A program made the translations under genes and the position numbers. Shown here piece after piece: positions 1 to 8,736 of a stretch of 64,000 nucleotides of DNA. The notes below the pieces were generated by a model that saw nothing but the letters and a program-made list of their open reading frames with translations, was not told the DNA's origin and did not search any database. The stretch is from Rubellicoccus peritrichatus (GTDB taxonomy: Bacteria > Verrucomicrobiota > Verrucomicrobiia > Opitutales > Cerasicoccaceae), in NCBI RefSeq assembly GCF_033100135.1, contig NZ_CP136920.1:3653001-3717000 (forward strand), written 5' to 3'. Every line of letters begins with the position of its first letter. The first letter of the stretch is position 1.

Positions 1-253
1 CATTATTCCGGTGCAGGTTCCCGAGGACGAACAGAAGGGAAATAAGCAGACTGAGGGGGATAATCGTTGGCAGGAAGCTGGGGATCAGAAACGCATAATA
101 ACGAATGATATCCGCACTGGTTGCTCCCCAGCGGAAAAAGTCCTCAAGGTCGTCCTGGATGTCCTCAAGCAATAGCACGCCGAGGGTTGCCGCCATCGCG
201 AGGATGAAGGTTTTGAGCCATTCTATGAATAGGTATCGATCAAGTAAACGCAT
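1..253 (-). CDS. LptF/LptG family permease, 5' end only
   Basis: Partial gene: the ATG is at 253 and the reading frame runs off the left edge after about 84 codons. The visible N-terminus begins MRLLDRYLFIEWLKTF and is followed by two hydrophobic stretches (about residues 14-30 and 56-78). This is the usual start of the YjgP/YjgQ family, the inner-membrane permease half of the LptB2FG transporter that extracts lipopolysaccharide and passes it to the periplasmic bridge. Whether it is LptF or LptG cannot be decided from this fragment. It is divergent from the symporter gene at 356, with about 100 bases between the starts. The family call rests on pattern recognition of the N-terminus only. Confidence 0.75.
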   Translation of the reverse strand, partial: MRLLDRYLFIEWLKTFILAMAATLGVLLLEDIQDDLEDFFRWGATSADIIRYYAFLIPSFLPTIIPLSLLISLLFVLGNLHRNN

Positions 254-355
254 GTGATCCTGAAACGAAGGAGGGTAGAATCACGTTTGCTTTGGCGCGT
301 GTCAAAAAGCATTTTGTGCTGGCCGTGAGAGACTTACGCCCTTGAATGCAGGTCA

Positions 356-2110
356 ATGTCGGCAAAAACTAAGCAAGATGGCTGGAATTCCAGGCTGGGT
401 GTCATATTGGCAGTAGCAGGAAGCGCCGTTGGCCTGGGCAATTTTCTGCGTTTTCCAGGTCAGGCGGCAGAATACGGTGGTGGGGCCTTCATGGTTGCCT
501 ATTTTCTAGCCTTTCTGCTTCTCGGGCTCCCTATTTGCTGGGCGGAGTGGACAATGGGGCGTCATGGCGGCCTGAAGGGGTTTAACTCTTCCCCGGGGAT
601 TTTTAATGTGATTTGGCGCCATCCGATTGCCAAATATCTGGGGATTATCGGGGTGATTATTCCGGTGGTGATTTACATGTATTATGTATATATCGAGGCT
701 TGGTGCCTTGGCTACGCCGTCAATTTCCTTCGAGGAGAGATGGAATTCAATACGGTTGCTGAATCAAAAGCTTTTTGGGGGAACTTTATAGGAATTTCAG
801 AAGATGGGGAAGCATTGCAGTCATTTAGCCTCAGTCATGTTGGCCTATACCTGTTAATTGTTTTTGCCTTTAATTTTGTCCTGATCTACAGGGGCGTAGC
901 CAAAGGAATTGAGTTTTTCTGTAAAATCGCACTGCCGACTTTAGTGGTGCTTGCAATTATTGTTCTGATTAGGGTATTGACTTTGGGTGCACCTGTTCCG
1001 GGTGAGCCTGATGAAAATGTCTACAATGGTCTTGGCTTTATGTGGAACCCAACCAAGACGTTTTTACAGGTTGAAGAGCAGGGCAATAAGCCGAACACAA
1101 GCAAGTGGGTTACGGAGCGAGAATATGTCGATAAGGCTCGTATTGCTGAAGTTCAATCCAAAATCGATAATGGTGTGATGCCAGGGTATCGGTTGAAGCG
1201 TGTGACAATCGTTGAACAATTGGCTAATCCTCAGCTTTGGCTGGCTGCGGCCAGTCAGATATTTTTCTCACTTTCTGTAGGCTTTGGTGTGATTATTACG
1301 TATTCCAGCTATTTAAGACGGAAAGATGACATTGTATTGAGTGGCCTATCTGCCACCAGTGCCAATGAGTTTTGCGAAGTTGCACTTGGCGGTTTAATCA
1401 CTTTACCAGCGGCAGTTGCATTTATCGGCGTCTCTGGTTTAGCAGGAGCAGGGCTGGGAACATTTGATCTGGGATTCAAGGTTCTTCCGATGGTTTTTTC
1501 CGAAATGATTTTTGGGAATTTCTTTGGTTTTCTTTGGTTCTTCCTGCTCTTTCTAGCTGCTGTAACAAGTTCAATATCGATGCTTCAGCCAGGTATCGCC
1601 TTTCTTGAAGAGACACTGAGCATCGAAAGAAAACGTTCTGTTGCTTTGCTTGGTCTGATTACGGCGATTGGCTGTGGTTTTGTTGTTTACTTTAGCAAGG
1701 ATATCAAAGCGCTTGATACAATGGACTTCTGGGTTGGGACCTTGTTAATCTTCGTTTTGGCAACAATACAGATTATCCTTTTCGGATGGGTTTTTGGGAT
1801 TGAGAAAGGCTTCAAGGAAGCACATCAGGGGGCAATTATTCGCATCCCTAATTTTTATCGATTTATCATGAAGTGGATCAGTCCATTTTTCCTGCTTACA
1901 GTTTTTGTATTTTGGGTATTAATCAACGTGTTTGGATTTAGCTTTAAAGGTAAAGAGGAGGCACAATTGAGCAGCTATGTCGTCGATCTGTTTATTGAGC
2001 CAAATACTGTGGCTTGGATGTCGGTTGGATTGATTGTTGCACTGTTTGTCTTTTTTGGACTAATTGTATCCACTGTGAAACGCTACAAGGAGGTTGCTCA
2101 AGAGTCATGA
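356..2110 (+). CDS. Sodium-dependent SLC6/NSS family transporter
   Basis: A 584-residue integral membrane protein of the neurotransmitter:sodium symporter family (LeuT fold), which imports amino acids or related solutes with Na+. The TM1 signature [14 protein letters not shown] lies at residues 21-34, with the unwound-helix glycines and the Na+-site region. It is followed by GGGAFM and an EWTMGRHGG segment typical of bacterial LeuT-like proteins. About twelve hydrophobic segments are visible. The substrate cannot be read from sequence. The last codons overlap (ATGA) a small one-helix protein gene, a layout like that of the MetP/MetS methionine/alanine importers. The start is the ATG at 356; no strong ribosome binding site is apparent. 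Confidence 0.93.
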   Translation: MSAKTKQDGWNSRLGVILAVAGSAVGLGNFLRFPGQAAEYGGGAFMVAYFLAFLLLGLPICWAEWTMGRHGGLKGFNSSPGIFNVIWRHPIAKYLGIIGVIIPVVIYMYYVYIEAWCLGYAVNFLRGEMEFNTVAESKAFWGNFIGISEDGEALQSFSLSHVGLYLLIVFAFNFVLIYRGVAKGIEFFCKIALPTLVVLAIIVLIRVLTLGAPVPGEPDENVYNGLGFMWNPTKTFLQVEEQGNKPNTSKWVTEREYVDKARIAEVQSKIDNGVMPGYRLKRVTIVEQLANPQLWLAAASQIFFSLSVGFGVIITYSSYLRRKDDIVLSGLSATSANEFCEVALGGLITLPAAVAFIGVSGLAGAGLGTFDLGFKVLPMVFSEMIFGNFFGFLWFFLLFLAAVTSSISMLQPGIAFLEETLSIERKRSVALLGLITAIGCGFVVYFSKDIKALDTMDFWVGTLLIFVLATIQIILFGWVFGIEKGFKEAHQGAIIRIPNFYRFIMKWISPFFLLTVFVFWVLINVFGFSFKGKEEAQLSSYVVDLFIEPNTVAWMSVGLIVALFVFFGLIVSTVKRYKEVAQES

Positions 2111-2265
2111 CAATTGGCGGATGGATAATTATGGCTATTTCAGTGGGCATGGTCTGCTCGCTTTTTGTCTGGTGTATGGCCAAAGTCATGTGTGCTCCTG
2201 AAGATGCCGATCATATGCACGGAATTCTGGATGATACACCTGATCATGACGAAAAACAGGACTGA
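2107..2265 (+). CDS. Small single-helix membrane protein, putative symporter small subunit
   Basis: A 52-residue protein whose ATG overlaps the symporter stop codon (ATGA at 2107-2110), which implies translational coupling. Residues 1-25 form one transmembrane helix ([20 protein letters not shown]), followed by a short acidic, His/Asp-rich tail ending [14 protein letters not shown]6-type transporters in Gram-positive bacteria often have a tiny partner of this kind (MetS), also encoded directly downstream. Position, size and topology support the same role here, but there is no clear sequence identity to MetS. The 3' end overlaps the next gene by 20 bases, so all three genes are probably one transcript. 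Confidence 0.7.
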   Translation: MTIGGWIIMAISVGMVCSLFVWCMAKVMCAPEDADHMHGILDDTPDHDEKQD

Positions 2266-2773
2266 TTGGCTGATCATTTCTAGTGCACTGTTGCTCTTTG
2301 TTTCATTGCCCGGGTGTGATTCGACCCAGATGCATCGAGCCAGACAATACAATCAGGTCTTTAACGATATGCCTGTTGATATGCAGCTAAGCAGTCTAAA
2401 TGGCCATGTTAGGGAAGGGGATACGCCAGAGGCGGTTTACATTGCGATGGGTAAACCCCAGTCTATTGAGAAAATCAAAAAGCTGGATGGTGTTTATGAG
2501 GATCATTGGATTTATCTGGGAAATCCGGCCCCGGAGTCACAGATACTTGCTCCAGGAAACCACCATTACATCACAGTAAATGATTTCGTTTGGAGCAATC
2601 CATTTGATGATGAAGCGACTCAGAGAATCGCAATCGTTTTTAAGGGAGATTATTTGGACCGTATTGAGGTTGAGAATGATACCGGCGATCCGCTCAATAT
2701 GGCCTTCCCATCTATAGTGCTTCCAGAAGGGCAACCTGCATCGATTGCAAACGAGCCGTCGCTGGCCAATTAG
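2246..2773 (+). CDS. Hypothetical lipoprotein
   Basis: A 175-residue protein with an N-terminal lipoprotein signal: [10 protein letters not shown], a hydrophobic core and the lipobox-like LPGC, followed by a polar region. The start at 2246 was chosen because it puts a proper signal peptide at the N-terminus; the frame is open further upstream but encodes nothing signal-like. The mature part has a stretch around GHVREGDTPEAVYIAMGKPQ, which resembles the 'small protein A/BamE'-like pattern in which a G-x-T-x-x-x-V-x-x-x-x-G-x-P motif ends in a turn. A BamE-like fold is therefore possible but unproven. It overlaps the small symporter partner by 20 bases and is last in that run of plus-strand genes. 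Confidence 0.65.
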   Translation: MTKNRTDWLIISSALLLFVSLPGCDSTQMHRARQYNQVFNDMPVDMQLSSLNGHVREGDTPEAVYIAMGKPQSIEKIKKLDGVYEDHWIYLGNPAPESQILAPGNHHYITVNDFVWSNPFDDEATQRIAIVFKGDYLDRIEVENDTGDPLNMAFPSIVLPEGQPASIANEPSLAN

Positions 2774-2818
2774 CCGGTTTTTCAATACTGTTTAGCGGTC
2801 TTTGGCGTGTAGAAATGA

Positions 2819-3211
2819 CTACACTTGGGAGGCAATGGCCTTGTTGTAGCGATCCACACCCAGCTCTAACTCATCGTTTATTAGCTGAGAAGTGATGTCA
2901 TAGTCCAATTCTGCTCCATTGCGGACATTGGATTCGATTTTTCGGCAAATTTCCGGAAAACGCATCAATCCGAGATTCGCTGAGCTCCCGGCAAGAAAGT
3001 GGCTTAATCTTGCTATCTCATTGTCATCATGTGAGTTACAAGCTTCAGTCAGCTTTTTGACAGCAGGTTTCGCTTCCCCTAAAAAAGTGCTCAAAAGGTC
3101 ACTCATGAATTGAGGGTCTTCGGCAGAAGCTTCAGCGAGCAGGCAAAAATGCTCCTGATCAACCAGCGGTGTTTCGGATGAAATACCGAAGTGTTCTGTA
3201 ATTTTGACCAT
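2819..3211 (-). CDS. HPt domain phosphotransfer protein
   Basis: A 130-residue protein that is essentially one histidine-phosphotransfer domain. The phosphoacceptor His is residue 71 in LSHFLAGSSANLG, matching the H-x-L-K-G-x-S-x-x-x-G core of HPt four-helix bundles, with Ala replacing the usual Lys. Helices before and after are amphipathic, as expected. The start was set to the ATG at 3211 rather than the in-frame TTG at 3232, because the extra seven residues carry no recognisable signal. It lies about 110 bases downstream of the single-domain response regulator and in the same direction as the RsbW-PP2C fusion gene, so it probably relays phosphate within that signalling group. Confidence 0.82.
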   Translation of the reverse strand: MVKITEHFGISSETPLVDQEHFCLLAEASAEDPQFMSDLLSTFLGEAKPAVKKLTEACNSHDDNEIARLSHFLAGSSANLGLMRFPEICRKIESNVRNGAELDYDITSQLINDELELGVDRYNKAIASQV

Positions 3212-3320
3212 CTCAACTTTAGGTTTATGCAACGCGATAGGGTAGTTTATCGTCTATCTAAAGTATCACTTTAGGCTTTTTTTAAAACAATTATTGATTG
3301 CGTTTTGCGTCTTTGACTAC

Positions 3321-3680
3321 TCAAAGAAGCTCACTTAGACGGCTTAATAGAGCAGAAGGGCTGAAAGGTTTCGTAAAAACGCTGTCAGCCCCATCGCTGA
3401 TCAGGTTATCCCGGGTGCTGTCCTTACCCTGTCCTGTTACCACAATAATGGGGATGTCTTTCAACTCCGGATCTCCTTTAAAAGCGCGGATTAGTTCCTG
3501 CCCTGACATACCGGGCAGCATGAGGTCAAAAATCGCAATATCAGGTCGCTCGTCCTTGGCCCGAGAAATGACCGACAAGCCTTCACGACATATAAGCAGA
3601 TGGAAACCCGCTTTTCTGAGATTGAACTCAAACAGCTTAACCATAACCGGATCGTCGTCAGCAATGAGGATTTTTTTCAT
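3321..3680 (-). CDS. Single-domain response regulator (CheY-like receiver)
   Basis: A 119-residue receiver domain with no output domain. Key residues are visible: the acidic pair in IADDDP (D8-D10), the phosphoacceptor D52 in IFDLMLPGMSG, the Thr of VVTGQG near residue 82, and the conserved Lys104 in FTKPF. Its ATG overlaps the stop codon of the upstream RsbW-GAF-PP2C gene (ATGA at 3677-3680), so the two are translationally coupled. A stand-alone receiver beside an HPt protein and a PP2C phosphatase suggests that it links a phosphorelay to control of the phosphatase output. The partner sensor kinase is not in the window. Confidence 0.93.
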   Translation of the reverse strand: MKKILIADDDPVMVKLFEFNLRKAGFHLLICREGLSVISRAKDERPDIAIFDLMLPGMSGQELIRAFKGDPELKDIPIIVVTGQGKDSTRDNLISDGADSVFTKPFSPSALLSRLSELL

Positions 3681-5392
3681 TTATTTAAGCTCCAACTGAT
3701 TAATGTCCGGTCATCTGTGAAAGAATCATCATCATCTGTTTTCTCCAGAATTTCACCTTGGATTTTATCCCAAAGTTCATCGCCATTCAGATCAACATTT
3801 TCCCTGACAAAGCTGCAAAGTGCATTCCAGCCCCATACTTTTCCTTTGTGACTCCATTCAAAGAGGCCATCCGTGACAAGTAGAATGCGTTGAAGTGCTT
3901 TGATTGAAAAGGTTTCACTGGTGTATTCGGCATTTCGAAAAAGACCCAGCGGAGGTCCGGAAGCTTTGCTCAGTTGAAGTTTCCCATCAGGTCCATACAG
4001 GATGACAGGGCAATGCCCGGCATTTACGACTTCAAACCGATCAAGCTTGGGCGCGATACGGACAATGGCGCAAGTTGCAAACATCGTCAATTTGCCTAAC
4101 TGATCACTAAGTGTTCTGTTGAGAGCGGCCATCAGTCCAGGAAGGGAGTACTGGAATGTCAGGCTGATGTGTAGAGCGGTTCGAAACATTGCTGCAAGAA
4201 AGGCGGCAGAAACTCCTTTGCCCATAACGTCGACAATCACAAGATAAAGCTCCCCATTACGACCCTGCTTTACATCGACATAATCACCAGCTACTTCGCG
4301 GGCATTGGATCTTCTGGTGACAATGTCCCAGCGTGGGTCGACTTCAAGAGATGGGAGCGGTAAGAGTGTCTTCTGGATTTCTGAAGCAATTTCCAGTTCT
4401 CGAAAAGCTCTTGCTTCCTCACTCCTTACTTTGGTGTTTGCTGCATTCAGGACAGCAATTCCGACAATATCCGAGAAGGTCCTGAGTGTGTTTAACTCTC
4501 CCGTATTGAACGGGGAGTGGGATTCCCGGACAACGGTTAGCACTCCGCGGACTTCACCACTTGCTTTGACCGGACAACAAGCTCCACAGCTGTAATCCTT
4601 AAGGGTGTCATCAGTGCTGACTTCGTTCTTTGATTCCCATATGAACTCAGTGCCATGTGTCAGCACATCGTTCGGGATTTTCCCAAAATGTTCATGCGAG
4701 AAAATGATAGACTCTTTGAACAGGGTGTCTCCAAGTATGGAGTCTACTTCTGAGCCAAAGATGAACCAGACATTGGCATTGGGTACGGCTACCGATAGGT
4801 CACTAGCAGCCTGGGTAATGAAAGCTTCGATACTTTCTGAACGCACGAGTCCGTCTCCCAACTGATAAAAAGCAGAAAGGTTTTCGTAAGATGCGGAAAG
4901 ATCCTCGATCGCGTTTTCCAAAACAACCTCAAGGCTGTCAACTTCTGTTAGCTGGGGGTGGTTTTTAAAAATTACAAGTCGGTAGCCTTCGGGCCCATGC
5001 CAATGCTGCCATGAATCAGCAAACTCGCGAATCAGATACAATCCTCTGCCATGCGATGTGAAGGGGTCTTTAGGCAGATCAGGAGAGGCAACTTTGCTTT
5101 CTGGAGGGCCAATCCCGGGGTCACTTACTTCCAGCCGTATACCTTTGCCAATTGTCATCCATGAGACGGTGACCTTTTGCTTTTCATCTTCATTACATCC
5201 GTGCTTTATCGCATTAACGATTGCTTCTGTGAATGCCAGTTTCCAAAAAGTGGCTTCTTCTCCAATTACTGAGGCGTTTTCCAGAAATACTGTGAATTCC
5301 TGCCTGATTCGTTCCACTTCACCCAAAGAGGCGGAAACTCGATAGGACTGCCCATGGATAGAGACAGTGTTATTATCGAGATTTTCGTTCAT
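3677..5392 (-). CDS. RsbW-like kinase + GAF + SpoIIE/PP2C phosphatase fusion
   Basis: A 571-residue signalling protein with three parts. Residues about 15-130 form an RsbW/SpoIIAB-type anti-sigma kinase ATPase, with an N box (EAIVNAIKHG), a G1 motif (DPGIGPP) and a G2 motif (GRGLYLI). Residues about 165-320 look like a GAF sensor domain. The C-terminal part is a SpoIIE-type PP2C phosphatase, with GDYVDV, DVMGKGVSAA, VNAGHCPVILY, LVTDGLFEW and a final DDRTLIS, which carry the metal-binding aspartates. Having kinase and phosphatase in one chain suggests it can set the phosphorylation state of a STAS protein from both sides; such a protein is encoded divergently at 5455. The ATG at 5392 is preferred over an upstream in-frame TTG at 5434. 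Confidence 0.9.
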   Translation of the reverse strand: MNENLDNNTVSIHGQSYRVSASLGEVERIRQEFTVFLENASVIGEEATFWKLAFTEAIVNAIKHGCNEDEKQKVTVSWMTIGKGIRLEVSDPGIGPPESKVASPDLPKDPFTSHGRGLYLIREFADSWQHWHGPEGYRLVIFKNHPQLTEVDSLEVVLENAIEDLSASYENLSAFYQLGDGLVRSESIEAFITQAASDLSVAVPNANVWFIFGSEVDSILGDTLFKESIIFSHEHFGKIPNDVLTHGTEFIWESKNEVSTDDTLKDYSCGACCPVKASGEVRGVLTVVRESHSPFNTGELNTLRTFSDIVGIAVLNAANTKVRSEEARAFRELEIASEIQKTLLPLPSLEVDPRWDIVTRRSNAREVAGDYVDVKQGRNGELYLVIVDVMGKGVSAAFLAAMFRTALHISLTFQYSLPGLMAALNRTLSDQLGKLTMFATCAIVRIAPKLDRFEVVNAGHCPVILYGPDGKLQLSKASGPPLGLFRNAEYTSETFSIKALQRILLVTDGLFEWSHKGKVWGWNALCSFVRENVDLNGDELWDKIQGEILEKTDDDDSFTDDRTLISWSLNK

Positions 5393-5454
5393 TTTTATTT
5401 TAGAATCGCATGAACTCCTAAAAAGATTAAGCAAAAAGAGACAAAGCTTAAAAA

Positions 5455-5778
5455 ATGACCCTGCCGATGTTTGGTTTTACAAAAAGCGATACAACCCTTC
5501 GTATCAAAATTAATTCAGACAAGTTTGATGCGTCTGTGGTAGATGAATTCACCACTAAGGTTGAGGCACATTGGCAGTCGGATATTAAAAGTGTATCCGT
5601 CGATGTATCTTCACTTGAGTATATTGACAGCTCGGGGATTGGGGCATTGCTTGCCTTAAGTCGCCGCTTGTCCAATTCTGCAGAGGCCGTATGTCTTGAG
5701 AATCCTAGAGCCTCAGTCGTTGAGATTCTGGAGATGCTGCGCCTGCATCGAGTGTTCAAGATCGAGCACGAGGTGTGA
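5455..5778 (+). CDS. STAS domain protein (anti-sigma factor antagonist)
   Basis: A 107-residue single STAS domain of the SpoIIAA/RsbV type. The segment DVSSLEYIDSSGIGALLAL contains the conserved D-S-S-G-I-G, whose serine is the residue phosphorylated by RsbW-type kinases and dephosphorylated by PP2C phosphatases. It is divergent from the RsbW-GAF-PP2C gene, with 62 bases between the two chosen starts, so both may share a regulatory region. It is the obvious candidate substrate. No sigma factor gene is adjacent, so the final target may not be a sigma factor. It ends 6 bases from the convergent dGTPase gene. Confidence 0.92.
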   Translation: MTLPMFGFTKSDTTLRIKINSDKFDASVVDEFTTKVEAHWQSDIKSVSVDVSSLEYIDSSGIGALLALSRRLSNSAEAVCLENPRASVVEILEMLRLHRVFKIEHEV

Positions 5779-5784
5779 TGCCTA

Positions 5785-7065
5785 TTAAAGCAACTCACTT
5801 ATCGAGCCATAGTCGGGATCAAATAGTCGACGATAAAGCCTGATTGCCTCATGATCTGTTAATTGGGCTATTGCATCGCAAATGAGCCGCGCCCGTTTCT
5901 TCTCATCCGTGGTTTGCTGCAACCATGTCAGGGCAGGTTCCGGCAACAGCTGGAGCTTGATCCGTCCGTCGGATTTGTGATTTAGATGACTGTCGATCAA
6001 AGCATTAAATAAGCGCTCAATCAGGAATCCGCTTTTGAACTCCACTTGTTGAATCCTTGGCGAACGAAAAACCAAATCCAGGGCGATTGTCTTATAGAGA
6101 GCACATTCTGTCTTGATTTCCTGCGGGATTGTTAGTTTCCAACCGTGGCGTGGTGTTTTATCTTTAAGTGGATTTTCATCCCAATGTTCAAGTTCTACCG
6201 ATCGAATGAACTCTCCGACCTTTTTTGCAAAAATTGCTTCAAGGTAATCTTTCTCGATCAAATTCAACAATGCCTCAAGAGCAGGGGACTCGGCAAGTTC
6301 CGGGTGTGAATCTTTTGAGCGGGTAATCCAGGCCTCAACAGCCTTTCTTGTTATAAAACCCGCTTTAACCCCATCGACGATGTCATGGAGGGAGTAAGCA
6401 GTGTCGTCCGCCCAGTCCATGATCTGGCATTCCAGGCTCTTTAAACGATTACAGGCTTTGGGGTCCTTGATCTGTGGCCAGCTGTCGTCGGCTACAAAGT
6501 TTCTGATGTTGCTCTGTTCATCATAGAGGAAATGGTTTTCTGGTCTTTCCGGAAATTCAGACCAAAGTGCCTTGTATTTCATGACCCCATCAAGGAAGGC
6601 TCGACTGGGTTGCATGCCTTGGGGGGAGTCGTTTCGTTGCCAGAAAATCTCTGTTAGAATACGAACTGTCTGGGCATTACCTTCAAAACCGCCCCAAGGC
6701 TGCATCAATTCGTTGAGTTTGCGTTCACCGATATGACCAAAAGGTGGGTGCCCCAAATCATGGGCGAGGCCAACCGCCTCCAATAAATCACCATCAACGT
6801 TTATCGTAGGGTGGCGGCGATTTATTTCTTCGCCGATTGAACGCGCAATACGAGCAACCTCAAGCGAGTGTGTGAGCCGGGTTCGGTAAAAATCGTATTC
6901 ACCTGACTGAAAGACCTGTGTTTTAGACTGCAAGCGCCTGAAAGCATAAGAAAAAATGACTCGATCCCGGTCCCGTTGGAATGCTGAGCGGCTATCCTGG
7001 TGCTTGGTATCCGGTTTTTCTTCGTAGGCAATAAAATCGAAGGCGCTGTAGAAAGTGTCAGACAT
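5785..7065 (-). CDS. dgt: Deoxyguanosinetriphosphate triphosphohydrolase (dGTPase)
   Basis: A 426-residue HD-superfamily protein that hydrolyses dGTP, and in relatives other dNTPs, to the nucleoside and tripolyphosphate in the cytoplasm. Visible family features are FRRLQSKTQVF near residue 42, RTRLTHSLEVARIAR with metal ligand H66, AHDLGHPPFGH with the HD pair at H102-D103, and MDWADDTAYSLHD around residues 216-228, which supplies the last Asp ligand. The length suits the dGTPase-like subgroup. The start at 7065 gives a normal N-terminus including FDRDRVIFSYAFRRL-type sequence. It is convergent with the STAS gene and divergent from the secreted protein gene at 7134. Confidence 0.92.
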   Translation of the reverse strand: MSDTFYSAFDFIAYEEKPDTKHQDSRSAFQRDRDRVIFSYAFRRLQSKTQVFQSGEYDFYRTRLTHSLEVARIARSIGEEINRRHPTINVDGDLLEAVGLAHDLGHPPFGHIGERKLNELMQPWGGFEGNAQTVRILTEIFWQRNDSPQGMQPSRAFLDGVMKYKALWSEFPERPENHFLYDEQSNIRNFVADDSWPQIKDPKACNRLKSLECQIMDWADDTAYSLHDIVDGVKAGFITRKAVEAWITRSKDSHPELAESPALEALLNLIEKDYLEAIFAKKVGEFIRSVELEHWDENPLKDKTPRHGWKLTIPQEIKTECALYKTIALDLVFRSPRIQQVEFKSGFLIERLFNALIDSHLNHKSDGRIKLQLLPEPALTWLQQTTDEKKRARLICDAIAQLTDHEAIRLYRRLFDPDYGSISELL

Positions 7066-7133
7066 AGGGTTCAGTTGGGTCTTGGCAAAGTGTGTATTGT
7101 GCTCCTAGCCTTAGGCTCTTGTTGCATAACCCT

Positions 7134-7772
7134 ATGGCCAGAAGAAAATTTTTAAAACTGCTAACTTACCTCTTATTTTTGTCACTTTGCCTGGGCGAAG
7201 CTCAAGCCCGGATTGGTGAAAGTCGCTCAACCCTGGAAGGGCGTTTGCTTAAAGACCGGCAAGCGATCAAGGTTTCTTCCCGCAAATTGCCGGGTTTGAT
7301 TGAGCATAAGAGCGTTCCCTACAGAAGATTTTTAGAGTATTTTCCTGAGAGTGCAGAGCACATGGTCTATTATAAGCCAGCCGAAGGAGAACAAGCCAGC
7401 ACGGATGATCTCGATGTTACTTTTCCCGATGGCTGGATGCTCCATGTTGTTTATTATAAAGGGCGTTCTGTCTTTGAGGCGTATCGTCGTAATGGAGCCG
7501 GGATTAACCGCTATGAAGAGTCCGGGCTGTTACTTCGAACCAAGGGAGAATCCTTCTGGAAGAACGTTGATGGAAAGGATAGGGAGGAAACAGCGATGGG
7601 CTATACCATGGAACGTGACGATGGTGAGATTCGTGCAAATCGCCAGGGGAATTTCATGATCTTCTACATGCCTGAATTTGACCTGGCCATAAAAACCCAG
7701 TTGGATGAAGAAAACGCCGAAGCTGATGAACTGGCTCAGGAAAAAGCTCCGGATAGTCTGGCAGGCTTCTAG
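7134..7772 (+). CDS. Hypothetical secreted protein
   Basis: A 212-residue protein with a typical signal peptide (MARRKFLKLLTYLLFLSLCL, cleavage probably after GEAQA). The start was moved to the ATG at 7134 because the longer frame adds 14 residues that spoil the signal. The mature part has no motif I can name. It contains a central aromatic region (VVYYKGRSVFEAYRRNG) and a charged C-terminus rich in Glu, Asp and Ala. I do not recognise a function. It is convergent with the lipoprotein gene at 7780, 7 bases away. Confidence 0.6.
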   Translation: MARRKFLKLLTYLLFLSLCLGEAQARIGESRSTLEGRLLKDRQAIKVSSRKLPGLIEHKSVPYRRFLEYFPESAEHMVYYKPAEGEQASTDDLDVTFPDGWMLHVVYYKGRSVFEAYRRNGAGINRYEESGLLLRTKGESFWKNVDGKDREETAMGYTMERDDGEIRANRQGNFMIFYMPEFDLAIKTQLDEENAEADELAQEKAPDSLAGF

Positions 7773-7779
7773 AGCAACC

Positions 7780-8358
7780 TTATTGGCTGATTCGTTGTTT
7801 GATGGAAGCATATTTTTCGGGAGTGTAATCGCCAGTGCTACGCCACACGATTTGCTTCTCATGATTCAGTAAAAGCAGTTGGATTTGATCGGTATTGGGT
7901 ATGTCAAGAAATTGATTGAATGCTTCTCTATTTGTATAGACGGTAATGGTTCGGAGTCGGCTTGGTGTGTCGGTAATACCTGACCGCATTCCATTGTTCA
8001 CCCAGAATCGAAATGCGGCTCCTCCTTTATAAATGACTGGTAATTCGTAAAAGCGAAAGTTTGGGTTCGTTTTCTCCAACTCGACAAGCTCTGGTATCCA
8101 GGTATTTACGTTCTCCTGCTGCTCTCTTTCATAGGCAACAATGACGAGAATGTCTTGGCCTTCTAATCCATCTGGGATTTTGACATTTTGGCCTTCCAGG
8201 TTGATTCCGACAACTTCAGGCATATTACGCCCCATTTCTCCTGTGAAAACTGGGTCAACGTTACTTCCGGCGGAAATGCATCCGCTAAGTTTCATAAGTG
8301 CTGCCAGTGCAATACTTCCACTCATCATACTCCAAAGTGATTTCCCCTTCTTTTTCAT
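7780..8358 (-). CDS. Hypothetical lipoprotein with possible thioredoxin-like fold
   Basis: A 192-residue protein starting MKKKGKSLWS with a hydrophobic stretch and a lipobox (LSGC) at about residues 24-27, so probably a lipid-anchored periplasmic protein. The mature part has GQNVKIPDGLEGQDILVIVAY followed by a region predicted as alternating strands and helices, then LLLLNHEKQIVWRSTGDYT. This order (strand, gap, strand, 'h.D....hW...G') recalls redoxin/ATP10-like thioredoxin folds, but there is no CXXC, so it would not be a standard disulfide oxidoreductase. The fold is only a suggestion from the pattern. Confidence 0.55.
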   Translation of the reverse strand: MKKKGKSLWSMMSGSIALAALMKLSGCISAGSNVDPVFTGEMGRNMPEVVGINLEGQNVKIPDGLEGQDILVIVAYEREQQENVNTWIPELVELEKTNPNFRFYELPVIYKGGAAFRFWVNNGMRSGITDTPSRLRTITVYTNREAFNQFLDIPNTDQIQLLLLNHEKQIVWRSTGDYTPEKYASIKQRISQ

Positions 8359-8699
8359 GCTAATTTAATAGTTAAGTTGCTTTTGCTGAAATGTCAGCAG
8401 ACTGAGGCATTTTTTTAGATGTCTTATATCCGGGTGATGGGCAATCAGGTTTAAGGGCTTGATCTCCTATATGTGTTTCAACAGGTGATGCCTCAACTTC
8501 ATAAGCAAGATCTTAAGATGAATTTTGCATGAATCGAAGATGAACAGCTATGGGCTTAATATGACACAATGAGATTTACTTGATTTGTGCCTCATCCTAG
8601 TCGTGAAGAGGATTCTTGCTTGGTTTTAGGTCTTGTGAATGTGCACTTATCTTAATAAGGGCTTAATTTAAAATGAATAAAAAAACTTTTTTTGTGTTA
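8359..8699. other. Intergenic stretch without a recognisable gene
   Basis: About 340 bases between two divergent genes. No open frame with a credible start was seen. The sequence becomes AT-rich toward its right end, with an A-run directly followed by a T-run at about 8679-8693, just ahead of the promoter described next. Confidence 0.5.
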
Positions 8700-8729
8700 T
8701 TGACTGGTTTTACTAGTGGAGAATATACT
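8700..8729 (+). promoter_or_regulatory. Sigma-70-type promoter for the acidic secreted protein pair
   Basis: TTGACT at 8700-8705 and TATACT at 8724-8729 are separated by 18 bases, close to the sigma-70 consensus, with an A/T-run upstream that could act as an UP element. The expected transcription start, 6-8 bases after the -10 box, falls on or next to the ATG at 8737, so the first mRNA may be leaderless. Confidence 0.6.
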
Positions 8730-8736
8730 TTTAATC

